Of a stretch of 64,000 bases of DNA, positions 33,076-44,990 are shown piece after piece. The notes under the pieces are model-generated. The model was not told the DNA's origin. It searched no databases and saw only the letters and a list, made by a program, of their open reading frames with translations. The stretch is from contig JAOWBW010000025.1 in assembly GCA_026119855.1 (NCBI GenBank), positions 1,860,001 to 1,924,000 on the forward strand, given 5' to 3'. The position numbers were made by a program, and so were the translations under genes. Within the stretch, counting starts at the first letter, position 1. Every line of letters begins with the position of its first letter. Origin of the DNA: Campanula takesimana (lineage: Eukaryota; Streptophyta; Magnoliopsida; Asterales; Campanulaceae).

Positions 33076-35304
33076 ATCTATCCTCCTTAAAAAGAATTCG
33101 CCCGTGAATTCACTTATCAAAATCATAACACACAGTCATATCGAGGCCACCAATTATCGAATCCCATATAACACTCATAACCCCAATCAAGTACCTATTA
33201 GACGATTCAGACATAGTCTCCTTGACTCAATTAACCCTTAAATCATCAACATCATAAGTTTTATTCTTCATTATCCCAACAGTATCTGGAATCAATTACA
33301 CTACTAAAATTATCTTCCTCATGCAATGAAACATAATACGATCATAGTCTTGGTATTTCTCAACCCACTTGCACTAACCCATTTTTCCTTTCGAAGCACA
33401 TATAACCATCCAACATTGATAACCTATTAGCATCATTTCTAAACTTAGTCCCATAAAAACAAACCATAATTTGCCAAGGCGATCACAATAAAATCACAAT
33501 CAATCTTTAGTAATAGGTAGTTCTATTTGTTAACCCGAATTTTAAAAATACTCTTCCGAATGATCAAGTAGCCACGGACTCTTTAGTTCCGTCCTTTCCG
33601 AATTTTCCAATTATCCATCCTAAACCATCACATAGTAACCTTAAATAATGATTACAACATAGTCATCTCTCGTACAGAACCTTCTTCAATCACTAACCAA
33701 AATCCATACCCAAGGCCAAAATCGAAGAATCCAAATTACTTCTAAACAAAATTCTCGATATACTACAAACTTGTTTTACTCACAACCTAAATTACACCGC
33801 AAAGATACTTCAATTAGAATATCGCATACTTAGTATTACTTCTCAGAAATTTAAAACATTAAACCATCTCGAGCCTAATCAGCTTCTGAAAATATGAAAA
33901 GCTAAAGAAATTCTCCATCCATAATATTCACCAAAGTGGCTATATCTCCAAGATTTCCATTATATTGCTTTCACCTTAGATAGCATCTTAAACTAGAGGG
34001 GTAATATAAGGTCAAAACTTTAACACAAAATGTCCACTCAAATTCATGTCATAATATCGTTACCACATTACTCCAATATTGGAAGCCTAAAACAAGTACC
34101 ATTACTTAGTAGTCCGTAAAACAACCCAATTTTTACCTTCAAGGAATTTCCTCTAACTCCCTTTTAAATTAATAACCCGAGCTTGTACACCTCAAAGGAA
34201 TTTAACAAATCCTAAATCTTCAATGGTTAACTCGCGTTAGTCTTTCACATATACAGTTATCAACTCAATGATACTTTGGCTCAATAGCATTATCACCATA
34301 ATAACCCAATTGGCTAGCCACATTCCAACCAACCCAATACTAAATCATAGTATTCTTTAATATGCCCAAGTGTCTGTACCCAACTTTCCTTACATTCCCT
34401 TAATCCAAAATGAGAAACGCCACCAAGAAAAGATTTAAAACCATAGAACAACCATCTAACCAAAACTCAAATTTCAAAATTCCATTAAGATAGATCGGGA
34501 AATTATTACCCTCCCAAAATGTGATTAGTCCTTTCAAACCTAACGCGCTTACCATCATTAACGATTATAACTTCCGCAATATACTCATCACTCATAACAA
34601 ATCATGCATTCCTTCACATTAACCAATTCCGAAGCAATCACGTAGGTGTGCTGAAAGTAAACAAAATCTCCTATCAAGAAATCCTCAATTGAATCCCCAA
34701 CTCTTATAACCCAACCGAAGCGATATGGATATTGATCTAATTATTAGCACTATACCCTTGTACCATAACAACTCAATTTAACCCAAGGTTTTCCAAATAC
34801 TAGGTACTAATTAGAAGTAAAATAGAAATCTTACAAATGATAAATACACCCCATTGCCACCACCGAAGCTAAATACTCAAATTCCATATAGGAAAAGATG
34901 TGTATAACTCTACCCCAAAGTTACGGCCATCCAGACAATTTTAGGCAATCAGGAATAGAGAGTGTAACCGTTTTCCTATAATGATCGACTAAAGCATGAC
35001 ATTTCTCTTCTCAAAATAACATCAAAATCTCATAATAGCAATATAACTAATTTAGCAGGTAAGACATATCTACCTTTAAGCACAACATGAGCACATAAGA
35101 CTCCATCAGATATACTACACTCCTCCAAAGGAGTAGGCACTGACAACACATAAGTCAAGGACCCAATAGAAATAAATGCAACTAAATGCACCGAAACATA
35201 AGAATGCGATGATCCTAAAATTCACGCGCTCGCTCTCTCGACGCAAAATAATACCTCCTGAAATTGTTCAATTACTTGTTGAATGCTGATTGATCGCAAT
35301 TACC
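33076..35304 (-). other. G2 internal region without recognisable pol
   Basis: About 2.2 kb, AT-rich, with no open frame of note on either strand and no RT, RNase H or integrase motif that I could see. The end next to the 3' LTR (sense GGGCGAATTCTTTTTAAGGA) resembles the normal 3' end of Tekay-like elements, so the outer parts of the internal region are kept while pol is replaced or decayed. Confidence 0.65.
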
Positions 35305-36356
35305 CTACCCTGAACCTTTAGGGTTTCCCGAAGCATTTCTCTTCTGACCCTGTGGTATACCAGTTCCTATCCCCGATGCTCGAACTTTAAACCTCGGACA
35401 ATCCTTCACGAAGTGTCCCAACTGACCGCAATTAACACATTTTCCTTGTTTCTTCCAACACCTGTCTTCTGAGTGTCCATTCCTCTGACAAAAGCTGCAG
35501 ATTTCCCTTTCTCGAGTTCCCTGATTTATACCCTGATTTCTCACTACTGGTTGCCCCTGAGGTTGTTCTCTAAGTCGAGTTTGCGTTCCGGAATTACCTC
35601 TGTTGTCCGAATGTTGCTGTTGTGACTTACTCTGCCCTCCTTGCTTACTCGGGTTAACCATCTCAGTCTTCCTTTTGTGTTCCCCAATATCCTGTTCAAT
35701 CAAGTAGGCTCGATCCACCGCATCCTGATAAATCTGAATCCTTTGTGCTATAAGCTGAGTCCGGATGGATGTCCTCAAACCCCGGATGAACCTCATGGCC
35801 TTCTGTTCTTCGGTCCTCATAAGATAGTCACAATACCGGGCTAATTCTGTGAACTTAGCCGAGTACTGTGCTACCGATGACAAGCCTTGCTCCAAGCTTA
35901 AAAACTCAATCTCCTTTCGATTCTGATCAACTAGGGGGATAAAATGCTCCTTGAACTTCCGCACGAACAACTCCCAAGAATAAGGGACAAGAGTGGTATC
36001 CCAACTAGCCTTAAATGTTTCCACCAATGCTCCGTGGCCCCAACAAGTTTATAAGCCGCGAATTGGACTCTATCCTCGTCCGAACAACCAAAAACATCAT
36101 AAATTTTCTCCATCGACTCAATCCATAATTCGGCCTTCTTGACATCGGGCTCACCGTCGAACTCCTTTGGCTTTAATTTCAGAAATTGCTCCAACCCGTA
36201 ACGTGGAGGTGCCACATGCTCCTCCCTTGGCCCTTGGTCATGAATGGCCTTCATGGCCGCCTCAAACATGCCTTGGAACATAGCCCGGTTCTTTTCCCGT
36301 AGATCGTTCTGATTCTGAGCCCCACTGGTACTTTCACCCGTTCTTCTTCTAGCCAT
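35305..36356 (-). pseudogene. gag: Gag of G2, one frameshift
   Basis: The ATG at 36356 opens MARRRTGEST. The capsid region is close to that of G1 (RYGLEQFLKLKPKEFDGEPD, ELWIESMEKIYDVFGCSDED). A one-base frameshift near 36015, after EHWWK, moves the frame; the continuation (TFKASWDTTLVPYSWELFVR) runs to the stop at 35305. Two CCHC knuckles are intact: CSFCQRNGHSEDRC and CVNCGQLGHFVKDC. The frame ends soon after the second knuckle, so no polyprotein would be made even without the frameshift. Likely role before decay: RNA packaging. Confidence 0.9.
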
Positions 36357-36462
36357 TGTGAACAATAATCTGCATAAAACATCAACCGTTACTCACTCCG
36401 AACACAACTACCCTCCTAGGTCATTCTAGTCCACCTAGACTTATACTTAGAGCTAAGCCATA

Positions 36463-36475
36463 GCTCTAATACCAA
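36463..36475 (-). other. primer-binding site of G2 (initiator tRNA-Met type)
   Basis: Sense TTGGTATTAGAGC, one base after the LTR end GGGGTCGTGACA. One C-to-T change from the usual TGGTATCAGAGC. Confidence 0.85.
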
Positions 36476-37617
36476 CTGTCACGACCCCAAACCCCACGGG
36501 CCCTGAATCGCGAGCTGGACGTCGACTTAAAACAATAAACACCAAAATACCGGGAATAAAAATTTCCTTTTTAAACACAGAAGACTAAATACAAAGTTTT
36601 GGAAATCCAACTTTACCACAATTAAAGAACTAGTATAAGCTCCGTAAGCTTACACTCAATGTAAAACATTACAAATCTTAATGACGTCATTGGTAGAAAA
36701 ACTATCCCCAAAAGGTTATACATTTAAATAATGCAAACCGATCAAACAACCTGCCCAAAAATCTCAATCCTCTCGACGTCCTCCTCGATCCGCAAATCCT
36801 AATCCTTTTCCTCCTGGGGGGGGTTAAGGAAAACAATTTGAAACAAGAAATGGGGTGAGAATAAATCTCAATAAGTTACCAATGCAACTACATGACATAC
36901 TATGATACAATAAGCATTAAACAATGATAAATATCACATAGCACGTAGCATTTATCATTTAACAGATAGCAGCGGAAATAAACAATTAACAAAGGATATT
37001 AGCCAAGGTTTTCCAACTGATAGAACCAAATAGAGGATCGCTGCGCAGCTTCAACAATCAACCAATCAACATCTTCATAATAGCATAAAATCCGAAGAGA
37101 AAACCCCGGTCAGAACCGACCACTCAATCCATCAACCAAAATGAACCATCTTCATAGTAGCATAAAAGCTGAAGACGAACAACCCCGGTACCGGTGCCAT
37201 AACAAAGTAACGTGCCACAAGGGGCGGGAGACATGCCACAAAGTCATGCTCCAAAACGACTAGCTAGAATACTCACAAAAGGAGCTAGCTCATCCCATCC
37301 AAGGCCAATCTGGATGAGGAAACAAGGACCAATGGGCGACGCTATACTGGACTTGGCTTGTGCCATTATAGCATTATCCATTGCCTGACTCGATACGCAA
37401 ATAACCAGCTGGACTTTCAAATAAACGCTAAGTAACAAATACTAGCTTAATAAACAACTCATGATTCCTAAGTGGGGAACCATTCCACGTAAATCACAAA
37501 AAAAGTGTATCAATCCAACAATACATCAAAAGATGTTCCAACAATTCCAAGCCATAATCAAATTGGTTCCACACTAAATTGTTCACAAAGGAACTAAATT
37601 CAAACATTTAAATAATC

Positions 37618-38009
37618 CATAATGGTCATTTAAGTCTACTAAAGTAGTACCCAAACTCTAGGCTAAGATTGCACCCCAGTCTTATACCAACAAAAGGGAA
37701 GTTCTTGGACACAACGGACCGATTACAAGCGTTTGTGTTATAGAACACTTACTTGAAAACTCAACACCATCTAAACCCAAAACCCAACTAAATAAACCAC
37801 CTCATCTCTTAGTCATAATGGTCATTTAAGTCTACTAAAGTAGTACCCAAACTCTAGGCTAAGATTGCACCCCAGTCTTATACCAACAAAAGGGAAGTTC
37901 TTGGACACAACGGACCGATTACAAGCGTTTGTGTTATAGAACACTTACTTGAAAACTCAACACCATCTAAACCCAAAACCCAACTAAATAAACCACCTCA
38001 TCTCTTAGT
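37618..38009. repeat. 196-bp tandem duplication in G2 5' LTR only
   Basis: 37618-37813 and 37814-38009 look identical throughout. The other LTR of G2 (31746-31945) has a single copy with slight differences, so the duplication is later than, or private to, this LTR. Confidence 0.92.
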
Positions 38010-38120
38010 AATCTAGGAGAGCTTTAAAACGATAGCTTACTTCATTAAAACGGAGTTCGGACGAAGAAGTTATGGTCTTCCAAAGATTGAACATAACAAG
38101 AAGGATTTTCACAACAGGGG

Positions 38121-38336
38121 AGAGGGTGCACGCGCCCCCCCTAGAAAGGGTGCGTGCGCCCTAGGTAATCAGTCTCTTTTGGCCTTCCTGGAATTAGAAG
38201 GGTGTGCGCGCCCCCTTAAAAAGGGTGTGCGCGCCCCCTTAAAAAGGGTGCGTGCGCCCCATGGAATCAGTTGGTTTTGGCCACAAAGGTGGAAGAAGGG
38301 TGCGTGCACCCCCTTAAAAAGGGTGCGTGCGCCCCC
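38121..38336. repeat. GC palindrome cluster of G2 5' LTR
   Basis: As at 32063-32265, but with three instead of two units of AAGGGTGTGCGCGCCCCCTT-type at about 38198-38261. Motif copies within this LTR are more alike to each other than to those of any other family. Confidence 0.85.
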
Positions 38337-41300
38337 TAGGGAAAATCAGAAAGCCCAGATTTCTTCCTGGGTTCTTGAACACGAATTTAAACCCCAAAAT
38401 CACCATTTTCAACACAAACCAAATCCAATACTCCCAACCAGTGTACAAGGATGTCCACCACACTTATAACCCAACAAGGGGACTCACAATCAACATTTAG
38501 AGACCCAAACCAAGGTTTCAATCCCAACATTCAAATATCACAAAAATTCACTAAAAATGGAAACAAGTTCATAACTCATCCAAGAAGCACTAAATAGAAT
38601 CCATGGCATCATCTAAACATAGGATGAACATTTTTAGCATAAATGGGGGAAAAGTAACTTATCCGGATTTTCTCAAAGTTGACGGAATTCGAATATTCTT
38701 AGCCCTCTACGATCCTATCGACGATCTAAACAAGTTTCATTTATGAGAAATGAAAAACAATGAGAGGAAGAGGACTAAAAAGAAGAGAGAAGGAAAGAGG
38801 AAGTTACCTTCAACAATGGGGGAGATGGAGAGAGAAACGGGTTAGGGGGGGAGGAGTTGTACTGAGAGTGAGGGAGGGGGAGAAGTAGTTGAAGAAATAA
38901 TGCACAAGTTACGCTTAGGCCCCCTCCTCTACCACTTACCCATTATTAATATACTCCCCACTAACAACTAAGACCCAACTCTCTACACTAGCACGAATGA
39001 TCCAAATAAAATACTAGGCACGAATATATCATGAAACAAAAAATGCACACATAATTATTTAAATAATTTAAATAAATAAATAAGAATTAAATAAACAATT
39101 AAATATTTATCACTAAGAAAATAGGGACGGGTTTTCGGGTCGTTACAAAAGCGGTTCGGGTGAGTGCCTCGTGCAAATGAGCTTTTGGAAATGTGCGGTT
39201 CTCACACAATGGTTTCCTCTCGATTGAATCAAAACAGTCAAGAGTCGCCACCTCATTTTATTTTAGGAAAAACGAAGATAAAACCTTTTGTTTGAGAAAG
39301 TGGGTTCGGGGGCTAAGTTACGAGAAGAGAAGGGATTAAGCACTCTCCTTGCCCGTGATGGTCTCTAGTATGCATGCCACTTAGATTCATTTTATGCCTT
39401 TTCTAACTTGTTTTTATGCCCTAACAAAAATGGTGATTTATATACATGGGAGTCTTCCTATTCTAGGAAGGTTTGCTTTTAATTCACAAATGAGAGTCGG
39501 TTTGGGTGGACTCACACTTGGTTTTGAAAATGGTTTTAACAGTTATATACAGTAAATCAAACACATAAAGGGGTGGGGGATTAATATTTACATTTGGTGA
39601 ACAAAAGGGAAACAATTCCCATAACAAATAAATGTCCAAAAGTCCGTCCCCAAACATTTTAGGGACTGCTGCATCATTCTTCTTTGTGTACCTGTTCTTG
39701 TACTCACTCAATCTGGAAAGTAAGGGTCAATAAAACTTCCTAACACATTAAGCATCTACCATGATTTTTACTATGATTTTAGGAGCATGTTATGGTGTCC
39801 AAATAAGGCATGCAAGACAATACTTTCCACAGCCCAGTCTGACAGATTTCCATACATCCATAAAAGGTCCACTTTTTGCATCATGAAAAAAAGGGAATCA
39901 TGGAAAACACTAAACATGAAAGTTGTTCTTAACATCACAAAGTTTATATATGTAAATTTTAAAGTCCAAAAAACAAGTTTAAGCCACAAAAAATACTTCT
40001 GATATTTTGATGTCAAAACAAGAAACATGCTGATCAGAGAACAAAGAGTTTAAACAAAAAATGGAAAGAACCTCTTCCACTCAGGGTAAAAATATGATAT
40101 TTACATTATCATCTTACTTGTTCTGTTTAGAACAAAAACCATTTTGGGGTCTAAGACCAAAAGCCAGGTTTTCTATGCATAAATAAAGCAACAAGGCAGA
40201 AAGGTACAACATGGACAGACTACTAGGATCCCATACATGACATGAAAGCACCTATGAAAACTCACTCAAATGAAAAGGTATGAACATGAAACTTTGAGTG
40301 ATCATAGATATGCATGTTATCAACATGAAACAACAACCTTTCAATCATTTAGACCTGATTTCATGATGCTCTATGTTAAGATGAAACAAAACATGGCAGA
40401 TTCAAGGTTTATGAGAGAAAGCAAGTTTATTCTTTGAAAACCTCTTGAATCCCCAACAAACCTAGACTTGATACTCATACATGAATGATATATAAACACA
40501 AGATAAATATCATAGCATGCTCAAGAGCTCAAAATATCATTATATATCATCATTTAAAGAGAAGAACAACAAGAGTACCAATATTTTTTGATTTTTGACA
40601 TCAAATGGAGGTCTAGCCTAACAAGGTGGCTAGACCTCTCATGAAATTACATAAACCACTACATCTTACACTTAAGAGGATTACAAGATGAGAATATTAC
40701 CTAGGTTGTGCTCCCTTTGCTTCCAAGGGACGGCTTTTTTGGTGTTTTTCTTAATGTGTTTGCTTAGTGTTTGAAAGAGTTTGATTTTGGTTTGCGTTTG
40801 GTGAGTGTGTTGTGGTGGTGCTAGGGTGGTGTGAGGGTGGTGTGGTGGTGGTCTTATGACTGAGTTTTGAGGGGGTTTGAGTTGCTAGAGAGAGAAAGAG
40901 AGAGTGGAGTGAATATGGGGTGGTGTGTGTATGAAGTTGTGTGTATTGTGTCTCTCTTTAAGTGTGTATTGGGGGGATGTATATGGGAGGAGGGGGGAGG
41001 TTTTTGGTCATCAATCACTCTTCCATCCACTAGTCTTCTTGTCAGTCCATTATCCCCGAATTTGGGGGTTGCTTGATGTCCCAAAACGTCTTCATTTTAA
41101 GTGCCAAAATGATGATTATTCAGCACTTTCAGCCCAGGAAAAGGGAGTCGTACGGCTTCATGATGCCCGTACCACTTGGAGGGAGCTGTACGGCTTCAGT
41201 TGACTTCCTGGTCATTGTTGACTGCCACGTGTACTTTTCTGATTGGTCATATTTCTTTGACCGTGTGCTGGCTGTAAATATCTGATTTTTGGGATATTTT

Positions 41301-41735
41301 GCAATGTGGATAACCATCTTTCCCGCTCCGGCTTTCCGCTCCGCAACTGCTCCGTCGTGCGCGCTCCGGTGTCCCGGTTGTCTGCGGGTCCAACATGAGA
41401 GTTGCTCGGAATATTTTTCCGGTCACGCCGGTATATCTGAAATATTTTCATAATCAAGGAATGATAATAATATATTTTTAATGCACGGAATGGACGGTAA
41501 CGAGCAGTTCTAAGGGTGCGGGCCCCGTTTGGGTCCCGCACCTTAAAAATTTGAAGTACATGCTTGTTTACTCTTTTTTTCGCTCTGATCATGAATTTGA
41601 AGTCCGTTAATCCATTCGATGCACCGATAAGGCTCACGGCACTCCCGCATAGCCAAATCGAGGGCTTAGGTCAATTTTAGGGTTTAGACAAATTAAAAGG
41701 GGCTTGATAAGGGGTGCGAGATCGGGGTATCTACA

Positions 41736-43102
41736 ACCCCTCTTCAATGTAAACAACTCTTTCAAGAATTTAGCATATCTCAGGACAGTCTGCAGTAAGT
41801 CTAAAAATGAGATGTTTACCTCAAGCCTTTTGAAAGTATCGAAAATAGCCTTATCAGGCTCTGATTTGTGGTGCTCTCTCAAAGCCTCAGGAAGTGGAAC
41901 ATCCGGCTCATAAACTGTGGGCTCTGGTGTAGATTTCTTCTCCTCCTCCAGGGTCTTCTCCTTAGGCACAACCTGCTCAACCTCAATCACTGGCTCCTTC
42001 GGTACAACTTCCTTCCCAATCTCCTTACAACTACGCAAAGTCATGGCACATGCACTCTGTTTTGGGTTCGGTTCTGTTCTAGAATGTACCTTCTCTGCAT
42101 CTCTAGCCTCTAATCTCCCAATTGCATCCGCTATCTGACCAATCTGTCCCTTTTGATTACCAATACTCGTATCGGTCTTTAGTTGATACTGCTGGAAGTT
42201 GCTATTCATCATGCTCACCGACTGTGTTAAGGAGTGAATCATATCATCCGTTGATTGTCTCGGAGGGTTACTCTGATACTACTGCTGCTGCCCATATGGT
42301 GGTGGTCAGTACTGGTTAGTCGAATACTGTTGACTCTGTGGTGGACCCATCAACATCTGTCTCATCATCCCCTTAAGGTCCTCTACATCTATCTCAAGCT
42401 TACTTGTCACACCACTACTAGAATTCGTAGCACTGACCTGTCTGAAACTTGACCTCCTGCCATGTGTCCGAGTGCTCTTAGCTAACTCATCTATAATCTC
42501 ATTGGCCTCCTTAGTCATCTTGTTCAGAATACTATCCCCACAGCAAGAATCCACTAAGTGTTTATCCTGAACCGTTAATCCCCCATAAAAATAAACAATC
42601 AACTGGTCATCATCAAATCCATGATACGGGCAACTCCTGCATAACTTATGGAATCTTTTATAATACTCATACAAAGTCTCATCAGCTCTCTGCTCCGTGT
42701 TACTGATATCCCGCTTCATGACATTGATATGATCCGGTGGGAAAACTCATCCAAGAAAATCTCCTTCATCTCTTGCAAAGTAGTACTGCTGTTGGGTGGT
42801 AGATGATAATACCACGCACTAGCCTCATCTTTCAGAGTGAAAGAGAATGCTCTAAGAAGGAGATGCTCAATCGGGAGTGCCGCAGGCTTCATACTCTGAC
42901 AAATCTGCACAAACTGGGATATATGTTGATCTGGGTTCTCACCGGGCATACCCATAAAGTGTGGTAATTGACTCAACAAACCCGACTTCAACTCAAATGT
43001 AACCCCAGTAGGCAGAGCAGGAAATTTGACTGCATGAGATTGCTCGCTCCAATTCGGGTCAGTTCTTTCCCTCAATGTCTTAGGTGGATCGTTGTCCCCC
43101 AT
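41736..43102 (-). pseudogene. gag: Athila-like Gag, frameshifted, stops, cut by T-D
   Basis: The ATG at 43102 opens MGDNDPPKTLRERTDPNW. The sequence has the Athila-type capsid blocks TFELKSGLLSQLPHFMGMPG, DQHISQFVQICQSMKP, LRAFSFTLKDEASAWYYHLP, and, after a one-base frameshift near 42735, ETLYEYYKRFHKLCRSCPYH and LIVYFYGGL. Two further stop codons lie near 42306 and 42280. The third piece (to 41736) has an acidic Pro/Glu-rich linker and the RYAKFLKEL motif just before the junction with T-D. No product can be expected. Confidence 0.88.
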
Positions 43103-43359
43103 CTTTTTCTGCTAATAAAATTGCTTTGTATTTCCTGTTTTGTTTTAATCCCTTTCTGAGAGATCTTTCAATTTTTGGATCAAGACTTACAAGCAATTCG
43201 TTAGTAGAATGGGTGTGGACCATACAAGGTACCACACTAAAAACAAATAACAAATAACAAAATTTAAAATTAACTAAAAAGAAAACTAAACTAACTAAGA
43301 ACAAATAAAAAGAAAAAGAACAAGAACTAAAATAAGAACGTAAACAAATAAACACCGTT

Positions 43360-43376
43360 CCCCGACAACGGCGCCA
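43360..43376 (-). other. primer-binding site of the Athila-like element
   Basis: Sense TGGCGCCGTTGTCGGGG, five bases after the LTR end GCCTATCA. This is the usual PBS of Athila-type elements (tRNA-Asp type). Confidence 0.88.
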
Positions 43377-43381
43377 AAATT

Positions 43382-44293
43382 TGATAGGCTAAATCGCACA
43401 CCTACAAATTAAACCTGGACTAGGTTTTAAAAATATGTAGCTAGGAATAAGTCCAGCATCGATCCACAAAGAACGATTATTTATTTACGTAATTGTCACT
43501 TGACAAGATTGGGGGGAATAATTTGATTTTAACTAATTATTCTAAAACAAGAATTAAACTAATTATGATCTAAAACAATAATTAAAGAATACTTCAGATT
43601 TGATTCCGTCCCCACCTAATTGTTCAATTATCATCGATATCTCTTTTCACTTTTTACTCTATTCACCTGTTCACGAGATTTATTTCAATCACTGATTCTT
43701 CTTTCAGAATAGTTACTAGAAGTGGCACACTCACTAGAATCCCTAATTAATAAATTAATCTAACTGACACAGTATAGATCGCAGAATTAATTGATGAACG
43801 ATTTAAGAAACTAAGATCAAGAATGCTTTCTATGATTATTTCACACAGATAATCATCTAATTTCACCCACTTCACAATTTACCATGGCACATGCATAAAT
43901 TATAAATATGCTACTTGTGAATTTCTACACTGGCACAGTCATTAGAAAATTCTAGCAAAGATGAATTAACCAGAGCAATTAGATTGATCACGTCTAAAAA
44001 CCCTAGCAATAAATCTAGAATAAACACAGGTAAAATTATGAATAGGAATAAAAGATTAAAAAAATAACTCAAATTGATAAAAAGGGGTTCAAGATTCAAA
44101 CCCAAAGCTTGGACTTTAATTCCTCATCCAAAGCTTTGAAATCTCCATGGAAGACAAATAAAAACCTAGATCTATAATTATGTTGAAGTCTAGAATAAAA
44201 AACAATGAAAGAAACCTAGTTTTTAAATACCTAAAACAAGTCCTAAACTAATAAGGAATTAAAAGAAATAAAAAATATAGAAAAATATGGAAA
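43382..44293 (-). mobile_element. 5' LTR of the Athila-like element, truncated
   Basis: Starts on the plus strand TGATAGGCTAAATCGC and continues as non-coding, AT-rich sequence for about 0.9 kb to the Helitron-type junction (GGAAA/TCTTATATA). The other end of this LTR was not found beyond the insertions. Confidence 0.7.
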
Positions 44294-44631
44294 TCTTATA
44301 TATATATATATATATATTAAAGTTGGTGAAGAGGGCTATGGTTTTGACACATAGACAAACATATGTTAAAGCTTCATTTGTGTGAAGCCACATCATCACC
44401 ATCCTAAATGTGTGTGACTTTTGATATTCTCATTATTAGCTAATACTATTAGCTCATAATATTATTTATGATATAAGTTAACTATTACTATTAATAGTAA
44501 TAGTTAACTTGTATAACTATTACTATTAATAGTATTAGTTAACTATTATAGTTACTATATTAGTTAACTATTACTATTAAAAGTATTAGTTAACTATAAT
44601 AGTTACTATGTTAGTTAACTATTACTATTAA
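44294..44631 (+). mobile_element. Helitron-type 5' end with AT repeat, left part
   Basis: TC at 44294 opens TCTTATATATA..., followed by TTAAAGTTGGTGAAGAGGGC and TTGACAC. The same head recurs at 51603 and, diverged, at 51099, so these are members of one family, probably Helitrons by the A/TC start. From about 44440 it consists of TTACTATTAATAGTATTAGT-type repeats, broken at 44631 by the complete Helitron and resumed at 50341. Confidence 0.5.
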
Positions 44632-44642
44632 CTAGTAAAACC

Positions 44643-44659
44643 CCCGTGCGATGCACGGG
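44643..44659 (-). other. 3' terminal hairpin of the Helitron
   Basis: Stem CCCGTGC/GCACGGG with a three-base loop, seven bases inside the CTAG end. Such a hairpin marks the 3' terminus of plant Helitrons, where it is thought to signal the end of transfer. Confidence 0.9.
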
Positions 44660-44990
44660 TAAGTATGCTCCTTACAATTATATATATTTATGTTACATTA
44701 TATATATTATATATAGAAAAAATATTCACAAATAATAGTAATAAATAAAATTCCAATTGTTATTTTACATTGTTGAAACTTTTTTTAAATATAACTTTTG
44801 TAATACTTGTACAAAAAAAAAACGGTTTCTTTAAAAATTCGATATCAAATAATGAAGACTATAAAATGGGTGACTCATAATAACAACATACTATAGTTGA
44901 AAATCTGCCTTCTTCAAAAGAACATCAACTTTGGAAACTTTGGATAAAGATTGTCTTTGTCCTTGACTATCTTGTGGACAAATATAGTCC

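Larger units (their letters stand above)
27244..39147 (-). mobile_element. gag-only Tekay-like element G2, TSD AAAGC
   Basis: Full outer ends: TGTCGCGACCCC (27244) and GGTCGTTACA (39147), flanked by AAAGC at 27239-27243 and 39148-39152. Sense order: 5' LTR 36477-39147, PBS 36463-36475, gag 35305-36356, non-coding 33076-35304, 3' LTR 27244-33075 (with a 3.4-kb solo LTR inside). No protease, RT or integrase. This fits the class of terminal-repeat elements with only gag. It is the relative of G1 by Gag sequence and LTR ends. Confidence 0.93.
36477..39147 (-). mobile_element. 5' LTR of G2
   Basis: 2671 bp. It is longer than its partner (about 2460 bp) because of a 196-bp tandem duplication (37618-38009) and an extra GC unit. 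The donor-like GTAAGTTAC of the family is ATAAGTTAC here (change at 38662). Confidence 0.92.
22242..41735 (-). mobile_element. Tat-like element T-D, interrupted by G2
   Basis: Minus-strand element: 5' LTR = 27173-27243 plus 39153-41735 (about 2.65 kb without G2), PBS 27154-27171, gag 25469-26740, then non-coding sequence to 22242. Its 3' LTR is not seen; the left end abuts the split Tekay-like LTR. LTR tips TGTAGATACCCCG...GCTCTCACA and the PBS resemble the T-A/B/C family, but the internal sequence is different. It is inserted into the gag of the Athila-like element at 41735/41736. Confidence 0.8.
27173..41735 (-). mobile_element. 5' LTR of T-D, split by G2
   Basis: 27173-27243 and 39153-41735 join across the AAAGC duplication. 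In sense it starts TGTAGATACCCCGATCTCGC and ends GGCTCTCACA. The 39153-41735 part holds no gene: it has an AT-rich mid-section with ATGAAAC repeats, a GTGGTGGTG-rich stretch at 40800-40860, and GC-rich sequence at 41320-41400. Frames such as 41212-41637 lack any recognised domain. Confidence 0.85.
41736..44293 (-). mobile_element. Athila-like element, 5' part
   Basis: Minus-strand: part of the 5' LTR (43382-44293), PBS (43360-43376) and gag (41736-43102). Gag is cut by T-D at 41735, and the LTR by Helitron-type sequence at about 44294. It is the oldest visible layer of the 22-44 kb nest. Confidence 0.8.

Noticed and set aside
41212..41637. 141-codon minus-strand frame in the T-D LTR
   Set aside because: Within an LTR, no recognisable domain and no support from a second copy.
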